From NCBI GenBank assembly GCA_045635745.1, contig JAZTWG010000052.1:1-33038 (forward strand): DNA of 33,038 bases, read 5' to 3'. Position 1 is the first letter of the stretch, and each line of letters opens with the position of its first letter. The DNA is from SIG78 sp045635745 (lineage in GTDB: Bacteria > Verrucomicrobiota > Lentisphaeria > Victivallales > Victivallaceae). The notes beneath the pieces were generated by a model. That model did not search any database, was not told where the DNA came from, and was given only the letters and a program-made list of their open reading frames with translations. Position numbers and translations under genes: made by a program. This document shows, one piece after another, positions 1-7,196 of the stretch.

Positions 1-177
1 GCTGTCCAGACGGGTCGCAAGACCGGACTGAACCATTTCTTCGCACAGAGCATAGTACTCGGTGTTGGTGCCGTCGCACCAGTAGATGCCATTGGGTTCG
101 CAAAGCTCTGCCCATTCTTCCACCCACTTGACCAGCTTGGCGTGCTTGGTCGGGATCGCGTTCAGATGTTTGACCAT
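1..177 (-). CDS. pckG: Phosphoenolpyruvate carboxykinase (GTP), N-terminal fragment
   Basis: Reading the minus strand from the ATG at 177-175 gives 59 residues that run off the window edge. The segment has the look of the N-terminus of GTP-dependent PEP carboxykinase: a helix with VKWVEEWAELC, then the family-typical stretch around IYWCDGTNTEYYALCEEMV. The enzyme interconverts oxaloacetate and PEP with GTP/GDP in the cytosol, at the junction of the TCA cycle and gluconeogenesis or anaplerosis. A good ribosome-binding site (AAAGGAAA) lies about 8 bases upstream of the ATG. The catalytic P-loop and metal sites are outside the window, so the family call rests on the N-terminus only. Upstream (178-373) is AT-rich DNA where I could not define a convincing promoter. 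Confidence 0.82.
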   Translation of the reverse strand, partial: MVKHLNAIPTKHAKLVKWVEEWAELCEPNGIYWCDGTNTEYYALCEEMVQSGLATRLDS

Positions 178-373
178 CTCTCTGTTTCCTTTTTGGCAAA
201 AGGTTATTAAATTATCGCCCGCAACTGCGCTTTTTCCGTGCCGCTACGGGCTTGGTGAATTGATAAAAAACTTTATCACAAATAATCTCTTAAATATAAC
301 TCTTCAAGCACTTTTTTTCAACTTTTTTTACTGTTTTTTAAGATTTTTTTTTGCAGAAAAATACATAATCCAC

Positions 374-418
374 AAAAAAACGGACTGCCGCAGACCTTTT
401 ACGGTTTGCAGCAGTCCG
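374..418 (-). terminator. Intrinsic terminator of metY
   Basis: On the minus strand a 16-base-pair stem (381-396 with 403-418, one G-T wobble pair replacing C-A in the other strand) closes a short GTAAAA loop and is followed at once by a run of seven T (374-380). It sits about 37 bases after the metY stop codon. Confidence 0.85.
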
Positions 419-454
419 GAATATCTTTAACGGCCGATCCGGCGCAGAGCTGAA

Positions 455-1729
455 TTAAAGATTGTTCAGCGCTTCATCGAAGTCAGCTTTGATATCTTCA
501 ATATCTTCGATACCTACGGAAACGCGCACCAGTTCCGGTTTTACACCGGCGGCGAGCAGCTGTTCATCAGTCAGCTGGCGATGGGTCATGCTTGCCGGAT
601 GCAGTACCGATGTGCGAACATCGGCCACATGCACCACCAAAGCCGCCAGTTTCAAAGTATCCAGCAATTTTGCAGCGGCGTCTTTGCCGCCCTTGACTCC
701 GAAACTCAACACACCGGAACCACCGCGCAGATATTTTTGAGCGCGTTCATACTGCGAATCGCCCGGCAGCATGGGGTAACTGACCCAATCGACTTTCGGA
801 TGATTCTGCAGGAATTTGGCAAGTTCAAGCGCATTGCTACTGTGCCGTTCCATACGCAAAGCAAGCGTTTCCATACCCAGATTGGTCAGCCACGCATTCA
901 TGGGAGCCTGGATGCAGCCCAGATCGCGCACCAGCTGCACCCGCAACTTCACCGAAAAAGGCGCTTCGGGAAACGTATCGGTATAAACCAGCCCGTGATA
1001 GCTCGGATCAGGTTCGCTCAACTCCGGAAACTTGCCGTTTGCCCAGTTGTAGTTGCCGCCTTCGACCACCACACCGCCAACGCTGGTGGCATGACCATCC
1101 AGATATTTGGTAGTGGAGTGCGTTACAATGTTGGCCCCGAACTCAAACGGATTGCAGAGTATGGGTGTGGGGAAAGTATTATCTACGATAAAAGGCAGAT
1201 CAAAACGCTTTGCCACATTGGCAAATTTTTCAAAATCCAGCACGGTCAACGCCGGATTGGCAATGGTTTCGGCAAAAATCGCACGGGTATTCGGGCGCAC
1301 AGCAGCGGCAATTTCGGCTTCAGAAGCATCGGCATCGACCAGAGTTACTTTCACGCCCATCTTGGGCAAAGTAACAGTAAACAGATTTACCGTGCCGCCG
1401 TAAAGCGCGGCCGAAGCGACCACATGATCGCCGGATTTGGCAATATTCATGATCGCCAGTGTATTGGCAGTCTGACCGCTGCTCAAGGCAACAGCTGCCA
1501 CGCCGCCTTCCAGTGCCGCGATCTTCTTTTCCATAACATCCACTGTGGGATTAGCCAGACGGCTGTAAAAAAATCCGGCACGTTTGAGGTCAAAAAGATC
1601 TGCCACACTCTGGGTGGTATCATAACGGTAGGTGGTACTCTGCACAATAGGAGTGATCCGGGCTTCGCCATCCTGCGGCTCATAACCGGCCTGCACCGCC
1701 AGCGTGGCGGCTTTCCAATTCTTATTCAT
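455..1729 (-). CDS. metY: O-acetylhomoserine sulfhydrylase (PLP-dependent Cys/Met metabolism enzyme)
   Basis: This 424-residue protein matches the usual length of O-acetylhomoserine sulfhydrylases, which condense O-acetylhomoserine with sulfide to give homocysteine for methionine synthesis in the cytosol. Family marks include ATLAVQAGYEPQDGEARITP at the N-terminus, SGQTANTLAIMNIA, VDNTFPTP, and the Schiff-base lysine in HSTTKYLDGH (about K208). The long insert around FPEAPFSVKLRVQLVRDLG and the C-terminal ETLALRMERH and VSVGIEDIEDIKAD segments favour sulfhydrylase over cystathionine synthase or lyase. The ATG start has AAAGGA about 8 bases upstream. It lies 74 bases downstream of mreB, with the mreB terminator in between, so it may depend on readthrough or on a promoter I could not see. 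No SAM riboswitch is visible. Confidence 0.9.
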   Translation of the reverse strand: MNKNWKAATLAVQAGYEPQDGEARITPIVQSTTYRYDTTQSVADLFDLKRAGFFYSRLANPTVDVMEKKIAALEGGVAAVALSSGQTANTLAIMNIAKSGDHVVASAALYGGTVNLFTVTLPKMGVKVTLVDADASEAEIAAAVRPNTRAIFAETIANPALTVLDFEKFANVAKRFDLPFIVDNTFPTPILCNPFEFGANIVTHSTTKYLDGHATSVGGVVVEGGNYNWANGKFPELSEPDPSYHGLVYTDTFPEAPFSVKLRVQLVRDLGCIQAPMNAWLTNLGMETLALRMERHSSNALELAKFLQNHPKVDWVSYPMLPGDSQYERAQKYLRGGSGVLSFGVKGGKDAAAKLLDTLKLAALVVHVADVRTSVLHPASMTHRQLTDEQLLAAGVKPELVRVSVGIEDIEDIKADFDEALNNL

Positions 1730-1758
1730 AACAAAAATCCTTTCATTGAAAAATTCTC

Positions 1759-1786
1759 AAAAAAAAGCCGGTCGCAAAACCGGCTT
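1759..1786 (-). terminator. Intrinsic terminator of mreB
   Basis: On the minus strand a perfect stem AAGCCGGT/ACCGGCTT around a TTTGCG-type loop is followed by an eight-base T run (1759-1766). It is 18 bases past the mreB stop codon and only about 30 bases before the metY start. Confidence 0.85.
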
Positions 1787-1803
1787 GAAAAATCATCGCA
1801 AGA

Positions 1804-2835
1804 TCATTCGTGACGCGCCAGCACATCCAGTTCCTGCAGCATCACACCAGTTCCCTTGGCCACCGCCAGCAGAGGATCGTCGGCCACAAAGACCGGCAGA
1901 CCGGTTTCCTGCATCAGCAGGCGATCCATACCGGCCAGCAGAGCACCGCCGCCGGCAAGCATAATACCACGGTCGATCAGGTCGGCAGAAAGTTCCGCCG
2001 GACATACTTCCAAAGTGGCAAGCACCGTTTCGATGATCGAAGCAATAGGCTCCTGCAAAGCATTGCGGATCTCATGAGCTGAAATGCGCACTGTTTTGGG
2101 CAGACCGGAGAAGAGGTCGCGGCCTTTGATATCCATTTCCAACTCATCGCGGACCTGAAACGCACTGCCGATCTCGATCTTGATCCGTTCAGCAGTACGG
2201 TCGCCCACGGTCAAATTGTAAACCTTTTTCATATGATTGACAATAGCATTGTCGAATTCATCGCCCCCTACGCGGACACTGCGGGCACTGACGATACCAT
2301 CAAGCGAAATTATAGCCACTTCCGTCGTACCGCCGCCGATATCCACAATCATATTGCCGCAGGGATCATCCACCGGCAGCCCTACCCCGACAGCCGCAGC
2401 CATAGGTTCTTCAACAATATATACCATACCGGCACCGGCGCGTTTGGCGCTGTCTTTGACTGCACGGTTTTCCACTTCGGTAATACCGGAAGGCACTGCG
2501 ATCATGACCCGGGGATTGAGCAGACGCTGACACCACGGCACAGCACGACGGGCCTCGTTGATAAAATACCGGAGCATTTCTTCTGTAACTTCAAAGTCTG
2601 CGATCACCCCGTCTTTCATGGGGCGTACCGCCCGGATGTTGGCAGGTGTTCTGCCGATCATGCGCTTGGCGGCGCTGCCGACTTCCAACACCTCTTTGGT
2701 ATGATCATTAATCGCCACCACCGACGGTTCGTTGAGTACGATCCCATGGTCGCGCACAAAAACCAGACAGTTGGCGGTACCCAGGTCTATACCGATATCC
2801 GCCTGGAAAAACTTTGACAAATGCGAATTAAACAT
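1804..2835 (-). CDS. mreB: Rod shape-determining protein MreB (bacterial actin)
   Basis: MreB is the actin-like ATPase that polymerises under the inner membrane and guides elongasome cell-wall synthesis. The sequence shows the actin-fold nucleotide motifs in order: phosphate-1 DIGIDLGTANCLV near the N-terminus, phosphate-2 IVDIGGGTTEVAII, and the adenosine motif GIMLAGGGALLAGMDRL. The N-terminal FNSHLSKFF could be the membrane-binding helix. I chose the ATG at 2835 (343 residues), with GGAG about 12 bases upstream; a TTG at 2847 would add four residues but lies directly against the GGAG. mreC and mreD do not follow. The gene ends in its own terminator, so it is probably a single-gene unit transcribed from the promoter at 2892-2920. 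Confidence 0.95.
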   Translation of the reverse strand: MFNSHLSKFFQADIGIDLGTANCLVFVRDHGIVLNEPSVVAINDHTKEVLEVGSAAKRMIGRTPANIRAVRPMKDGVIADFEVTEEMLRYFINEARRAVPWCQRLLNPRVMIAVPSGITEVENRAVKDSAKRAGAGMVYIVEEPMAAAVGVGLPVDDPCGNMIVDIGGGTTEVAIISLDGIVSARSVRVGGDEFDNAIVNHMKKVYNLTVGDRTAERIKIEIGSAFQVRDELEMDIKGRDLFSGLPKTVRISAHEIRNALQEPIASIIETVLATLEVCPAELSADLIDRGIMLAGGGALLAGMDRLLMQETGLPVFVADDPLLAVAKGTGVMLQELDVLARHE

Positions 2836-2891
2836 ATTCAGCCGCAACTCCGTTTTTTATTCAGTTCTTTACTTTTCAAAATATTCGGTAC

Positions 2892-2920
2892 AATATATAT
2901 CTATTATTTACAAAAAACAA
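2892..2920 (-). promoter_or_regulatory. Candidate sigma70-type promoter of mreB
   Basis: On the minus strand TTGTTT (2915-2920) and TATATT (2892-2897) are separated by exactly 17 bases, about 57 bases upstream of the chosen mreB ATG. Predicted from sequence only, in AT-rich DNA where chance matches are common. Confidence 0.45.
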
Positions 2921-3039
2921 ACTCCCGAAAGTTTTTTTTTGCAAATTTCTTCATATTTTTAAACTACGCGGTAAAATGCACTGCCATTCTTTCTTTTTTT
3001 TTCAGCAGCGGCATTCCCCGTCCCGCAGTTTCGACAGAG

Positions 3040-4158
3040 TCACCAGCGGGGCAGTTTGGTTTTGATATTCACATTGCCGGGGGCGTAACTGTCCGGCAGG
3101 ATGCCGTTGTTCGGACGCGGGCCTTCCCGGCGCTGTATAAGCGGCGTATCCGGTAATTTCGGTTTTTCCGGTTTTTCCGGTCGCGGCCGGTTCGGTTTGA
3201 CCGGCTTTGACGGGCGTCCCGGTTTACGATTGGGTTTGAGCGGATTTTTTATCAAACCTTTATCGCACAATTTTTCGTATTCATCCTGATCGATATAAAA
3301 AACCTTGCCGCAGGAGTTTTTCACCCGGTAACGGCGGGGCTGGCGGTCAACCACATAAACATTGCGTGCAAGATCATTATCATCAAGCAGATAATACATA
3401 TCAGACACCGGCAGACTTTCAACCGCAGGAGTATTTACCGGCGCCGTGCTGACTGCCGCAGCAACCGGCTGTAACTGTACAGCTTTAACTTTTGCCAGAT
3501 TTTTATCGCCGGCAAACCCGGCTATATACTCCATTGCCTGCAAACCGGCACTTTTTACAGAAGTGTTCCATATTTCAACATTACCGTATTGCTCCAGTTT
3601 TACAAGCGTGCCGGAATTATAAAGTGTTTCTGAAAAAATCTGAAAAACCGGCTGAAAACCGCCGACAAAAATCAGACTGTCTTTTTTGAGCAAACTGCTG
3701 TTTGAACTCGACAACACTCTGGCCAAAACCCCGTTGCTGTAATTTTTAACCACCTCAAAATTACCGCTTACTTTATACTCGGCAGCTGATTTTTCCAGTT
3801 CATATTTCATTGTTCCGGCCAGAGCTTCGCGCCCCCGGATATCACCGGCAGCAAGCAAACCCAGTGAATTTTTAAGCTGAACAGCAGCCGCAGCGACCTT
3901 ATCAGTCATATTTTTACAACTCTGCCAATTCTGAACAGAATATTGTTTTTGTATTTCATCGGGCAGATAAGATACCGGCACCGCGGCCATATCCGGCGAA
4001 CCATCCGGCAACATAAAAACCACCACCGCCTGACCGTTTTCCACGCTTTTGATCCGGTAATTACGGTAAACACTGCCGCTTTTCAAAGTAAGATCGGCAC
4101 CGGTAAGACCGGAAAATCCGCACATAACCGCCAACATGACAATTGTTGTTTTTTTCAT
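3040..4158 (-). CDS. Exported protein of unknown function with Pro/Lys/Arg-rich tail
   Basis: 372 residues. The N-terminus MKKTTIVMLAVMCGFSGLTG followed by A-D is a typical Sec signal peptide, so the protein should act in the periplasm or envelope. Next comes a beta-rich segment with LKSGSVYRNYRIKSVENG and, further on, VPVSYLPDEIQKQYS. This resembles a small module I recall from secreted PVC-phylum proteins (DGxxYxN...LPxEIQKxY), but I cannot name the family. The middle is mixed alpha/beta. The last 70 residues are a proline- and basic-rich stretch (KPNRKPGRPSKPVKPNR, then RPRPEKPEKPKLP), probably disordered and able to bind anionic wall polymers or a partner. It is transcribed divergently from the nine-gene operon starting at 4362, whose first product is also a small exported protein, so the two may be functionally linked. 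No terminator is evident after it. Confidence 0.6.
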   Translation of the reverse strand: MKKTTIVMLAVMCGFSGLTGADLTLKSGSVYRNYRIKSVENGQAVVVFMLPDGSPDMAAVPVSYLPDEIQKQYSVQNWQSCKNMTDKVAAAAVQLKNSLGLLAAGDIRGREALAGTMKYELEKSAAEYKVSGNFEVVKNYSNGVLARVLSSSNSSLLKKDSLIFVGGFQPVFQIFSETLYNSGTLVKLEQYGNVEIWNTSVKSAGLQAMEYIAGFAGDKNLAKVKAVQLQPVAAAVSTAPVNTPAVESLPVSDMYYLLDDNDLARNVYVVDRQPRRYRVKNSCGKVFYIDQDEYEKLCDKGLIKNPLKPNRKPGRPSKPVKPNRPRPEKPEKPKLPDTPLIQRREGPRPNNGILPDSYAPGNVNIKTKLPRW

Positions 4159-4292
4159 AACACTCTAAAGCTCCATATTATAAATAATGTTTCAATATAA
4201 CATATTGACAGCAAAATTGCCATAAAAAAAACTCATTACGCTGATTTTTTTGTATTTTTATTTGTTTTTACCGACATTGGATAAAATAAAAC

Positions 4293-4321
4293 TTGAATAT
4301 TGTGTATTATGTTGCTATATT
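4293..4321 (+). promoter_or_regulatory. Promoter of the nine-gene GTPase/MotA/vWA operon
   Basis: TTGAAT (4293-4298) and TATATT (4316-4321) are 17 bases apart, and the -10 is preceded by TGC, an extended -10 element shared with other promoters in this window. The predicted transcription start near 4328 leaves a leader of about 34 bases before the ATG at 4362. Confidence 0.6.
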
Positions 4322-4361
4322 ACACAAAAAAGTTTTTTTGTCACATATGGTTTTTCGGGGT

Positions 4362-5342
4362 ATGAAAATATTTTATTTTGCTTTGCTGCTGGGATTTATG
4401 ATTTTTTCCACCACCGGTCTGTCCGCACGGGAATATGATGATAACGACATAAAAAGAGTTCTTTATCTCAACAAAAAATCTCAACAGACACCGCAACGCT
4501 TTGTTATTCTGGAAAGCATTCAGCCATCCGGCCTGCTGGAATGCCGTATTCTGGGCAGCAGTACTGTTATAAAGCTGCGCAAAAATGATGTTACAGCACT
4601 TGATTTTTACGAAGACAGCAGCAACTTTCTCATCACGCAGTATGCGCTTATGGGCATGGTTGACCGGATACGGAAAAATCTGCCGCTTATGCTGGCCAGA
4701 GTAAACAACGACAATACCGGCAGAATAAATGCACTGGCCAATTATGCCAACAGCATAAAAGAATTCAATAGCAACTGCTACAAGATATTGAACCAGTTTG
4801 CATCCGGCTCACAGGAGCAGGAAGATGCACTGAACAATCTGCTGCAGAAAACTAAAATACTCGACCAGATAAAGAAAGCAGCAGTATCCGGCGACTGGGC
4901 CTTGGCAATCGCAATGTACGATGTATATAACGACAGCTGTATAAAAATTCTCAACAAACACTTTTCGGTACTCAAAGCGCCGCGTAAAGAAGCCGAAACA
5001 AAATGCGAAGAATGCGAAAAAGAGCTGGTACTTAATTTTGCCAGAAAACTCCAGCAGCCCAATGTCCGCCGCTCAACATTCCTAAAACTCTATCCGGCAG
5101 CAAGAGGCTTGTGGAGTTTATCTGCCCCTGGTAATTATCAGGAACTGCGTAATCTTTTTATACAAAGCATGCAATCGTATGTCAGATCCGACAAGATATC
5201 AAAATTGTTTGAACCGCAGGACTGGGGTGCTGCCATACTGGATGCGCTGCTTCTGGTGGAAGGCGCCCCCTGTGCAGCTGAATTGGAAAAAGAGTTTGAT
5301 ACTGAAATGCTCAATTTAAGCAAGCGGGCAGCACAAAAATAA
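4362..5342 (+). CDS. Secreted protein of unknown function, first gene of the operon
   Basis: I place the start at the ATG at 4362 (326 residues) because MKIFYFALLLGFMIFSTTGLSA is a clean Sec signal peptide and the predicted promoter overlaps the longer TTG-initiated reading. The Shine-Dalgarno (CGGGG) is unusually close to the ATG; an ATG at 4347 is an alternative without a visible site. After the signal, a beta-rich segment (FVILESIQPSGLLECRILG, then a KLRKNDVTALDF stretch) is followed by an all-helical region rich in Lys, Glu and Asn. It has no recognised domain and few cysteines (about C43, C124, C187 and a CEEC pair). It is followed 16 bases later by the GTPase gene, so it is probably the periplasmic component of the same machine. 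Function unknown. Confidence 0.7.
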   Translation: MKIFYFALLLGFMIFSTTGLSAREYDDNDIKRVLYLNKKSQQTPQRFVILESIQPSGLLECRILGSSTVIKLRKNDVTALDFYEDSSNFLITQYALMGMVDRIRKNLPLMLARVNNDNTGRINALANYANSIKEFNSNCYKILNQFASGSQEQEDALNNLLQKTKILDQIKKAAVSGDWALAIAMYDVYNDSCIKILNKHFSVLKAPRKEAETKCEECEKELVLNFARKLQQPNVRRSTFLKLYPAARGLWSLSAPGNYQELRNLFIQSMQSYVRSDKISKLFEPQDWGAAILDALLLVEGAPCAAELEKEFDTEMLNLSKRAAQK

Positions 5343-5358
5343 ATCAGGGTGATCGATC

Positions 5359-7188
5359 ATGAGCAAATATTATATTTTTACCGATGGTGTGGTCCGCGGA
5401 CCTTTCTTACTGGAAAACATCGCCATGATGCTTTCCGATGGCAGGATTGAACTTGCCACCCCCGTATCGACCGGCAAAGGTATGCCGTGGCAGACCATTG
5501 CAGAGCGTCAGGAGATATTGAATGCGGAAAAAGAATTGCGTACTCCGCAGAAAAAAGTTGCAGCAGAACCGGGATCAAGAACCATTTTTTACTGCCCAAA
5601 ATGCAAGCAGAAATATGAAGGCGACAGCTCGTGGCTGGGCAAGGATGTAGTCTGTATAAACTGCAACGAAATATTTTCCGCAACCGACGGCTCCACGAAT
5701 GCGGCTGAAAATATCAAAAACGAAGAAAACTATGCCGCCACTACCTTTGACTGGGCCAATTGCGATGGCAACGTGATCTGTCCGCATTGCTGGCAGCGTT
5801 TCAACAGTGAACAGCTGCTTTATATAGCCACCCACCCCTCGCTGATGGGCGATCCGGTGCTTGGCCCCACTGCCATGAAGCGTTTTGCGCCGACAAAGTT
5901 CAATGCGCTCGGTCAGGCGCTGGACGAAATGTCGCTGGTCTCCACCGACGTAGCCTGTCCGCGCTGCCGGCTCAAGATTCCGCTGAGCGTGATCGACGAA
6001 AAAAACTTTTATTTTTCGCTGGTCGGTGCACCTTCCAGCGGCAAATCATACTATCTGGCTACGCTGCTCAACAATATGCGGCGCACATTTTCCAACAACT
6101 TTGCCTGCAATTTAGTTGATGTCGATCCGGAACTCAACCGGGTTCTCGACAGCTACGAAGAAACTATATTCCGGGCTGCCAAGCGCAAAGAAGTTGCAGT
6201 TCTGCCCAAAACCCAGCAGACCGGTGATGATTTTGTAAATGTTGTGGAGCTGGATAATATACCGGTGCATCTGCCCAAACCTTTTGTTTATGAGCTCAAG
6301 CACCTCACCAGCGATCATCAGCATGATGATTGCAACATAATATTCTACGACAACGCCGGCGAGCAGTTTGAGCCCGGTGCCGACAACATGACCAACCCGG
6401 GAACCCGGCACCTGGCATGTTCCGATGGCATCATATTCATCTTTGATCCGCTCAACGATGCACTTATGCGTAAACATTGCAATCAGGATGAGCCGCAGTT
6501 GAAAAGCGATGATCACGTTTATGATCAGACCCGGCTGCTGGCGGAAATGGTCTTCCGTATCCGGCGCCACCGCAATATGAATACCGATGCCAAATGCAGT
6601 ATACCGCTGGTGATCGCCACCGGAAAATTTGATGCATGGAAAAATGTGTTTCCCCGGGAGCTGGAAAAAATCGAAATGCTCGAACGTCAACCGGGCAGAC
6701 TTGCCGCCAGCTGGCAGCGCAACAACATCATGGATGTATCGTTTGAACTGCGCGAAATGCTTTTGAATATCATACCGGAACTGGTGAATACCGCAGAAGG
6801 CTTTTTTGAAAATGTGGTCTTTGTGCCGTTTTCCAGCTTCGGTTGTCTTTCCAGCCGTTCCGATTCCGGACAGTTGGGGGTAATTCCGGAACAGGTCAAA
6901 CCGCTGTGGGCGGCAGAACCATTCCTCTGGCTGCTCAATGAAAACAACATCATTGATTCAGCTGACCGCCCGAAAGCCGATGAAACACTTGCAGTTCAGG
7001 AAATTGATGAATTTCTGATATTCGATCACCCGGCAGATAAACATCAGGTGCGGCTGCCGGCAAACTACGCAGGCGCAGTTTTGACAGTAAATGGTAAAAA
7101 ATATCAGCTTCCGGAGTTTACCGGCAGCAAACTGAACAAAGATATTTTCAGCAGCACCGATAAATCAGAAAGCGATCTCTGGAACTGA
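5359..7188 (+). CDS. GYF_2 / zinc-ribbon / P-loop GTPase protein
   Basis: 609 residues, no signal peptide or membrane segment: cytosolic. Residues 1-50 (YYIFTDGVVRGPFLLENIAMM, then PWQTIAERQEI) form a GYF_2 domain, usually a protein-interaction module. A zinc ribbon follows (CPKC at 79-82, CINC at 99-102). A second split metal site is formed by CPHC (141-144) and CPRC (200-203), flanking a helical insert. The P-loop domain starts immediately after: Walker A GAPSSGKS at 223-230, a DNAGE switch-II/Walker B motif at 331-335 and an ATGKFD motif at 420-425 in the place of NKxD. These point to a TRAFAC-class GTPase of the kind found beside GAP1 proteins (Pfam double-GTPase or GTPase-associated families, from memory). 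The role is inferred: a nucleotide-dependent switch controlling the membrane components encoded downstream. The next gene starts 8 bases later. Confidence 0.8.
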   Translation: MSKYYIFTDGVVRGPFLLENIAMMLSDGRIELATPVSTGKGMPWQTIAERQEILNAEKELRTPQKKVAAEPGSRTIFYCPKCKQKYEGDSSWLGKDVVCINCNEIFSATDGSTNAAENIKNEENYAATTFDWANCDGNVICPHCWQRFNSEQLLYIATHPSLMGDPVLGPTAMKRFAPTKFNALGQALDEMSLVSTDVACPRCRLKIPLSVIDEKNFYFSLVGAPSSGKSYYLATLLNNMRRTFSNNFACNLVDVDPELNRVLDSYEETIFRAAKRKEVAVLPKTQQTGDDFVNVVELDNIPVHLPKPFVYELKHLTSDHQHDDCNIIFYDNAGEQFEPGADNMTNPGTRHLACSDGIIFIFDPLNDALMRKHCNQDEPQLKSDDHVYDQTRLLAEMVFRIRRHRNMNTDAKCSIPLVIATGKFDAWKNVFPRELEKIEMLERQPGRLAASWQRNNIMDVSFELREMLLNIIPELVNTAEGFFENVVFVPFSSFGCLSSRSDSGQLGVIPEQVKPLWAAEPFLWLLNENNIIDSADRPKADETLAVQEIDEFLIFDHPADKHQVRLPANYAGAVLTVNGKKYQLPEFTGSKLNKDIFSSTDKSESDLWN

Positions 7189-7196
7189 AATAAATC

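Noticed and set aside
178..373. A replication-origin DnaA box (TTATCACA-like at about 274-281)
   Set aside because: A single imperfect match in AT-rich DNA; no cluster and no dnaA gene.
1730..1803. SAM or other methionine-related riboswitch before metY
   Set aside because: The gap is 74 bases and is filled by the mreB terminator and the ribosome-binding site; there is no room for a known aptamer.
581..1813. A 410-codon open frame on the plus strand opposite metY
   Set aside because: It is antisense to a clear PLP enzyme with no family resemblance, no ribosome-binding site and atypical composition (His/Arg/Gln rich); a shadow of the real gene.
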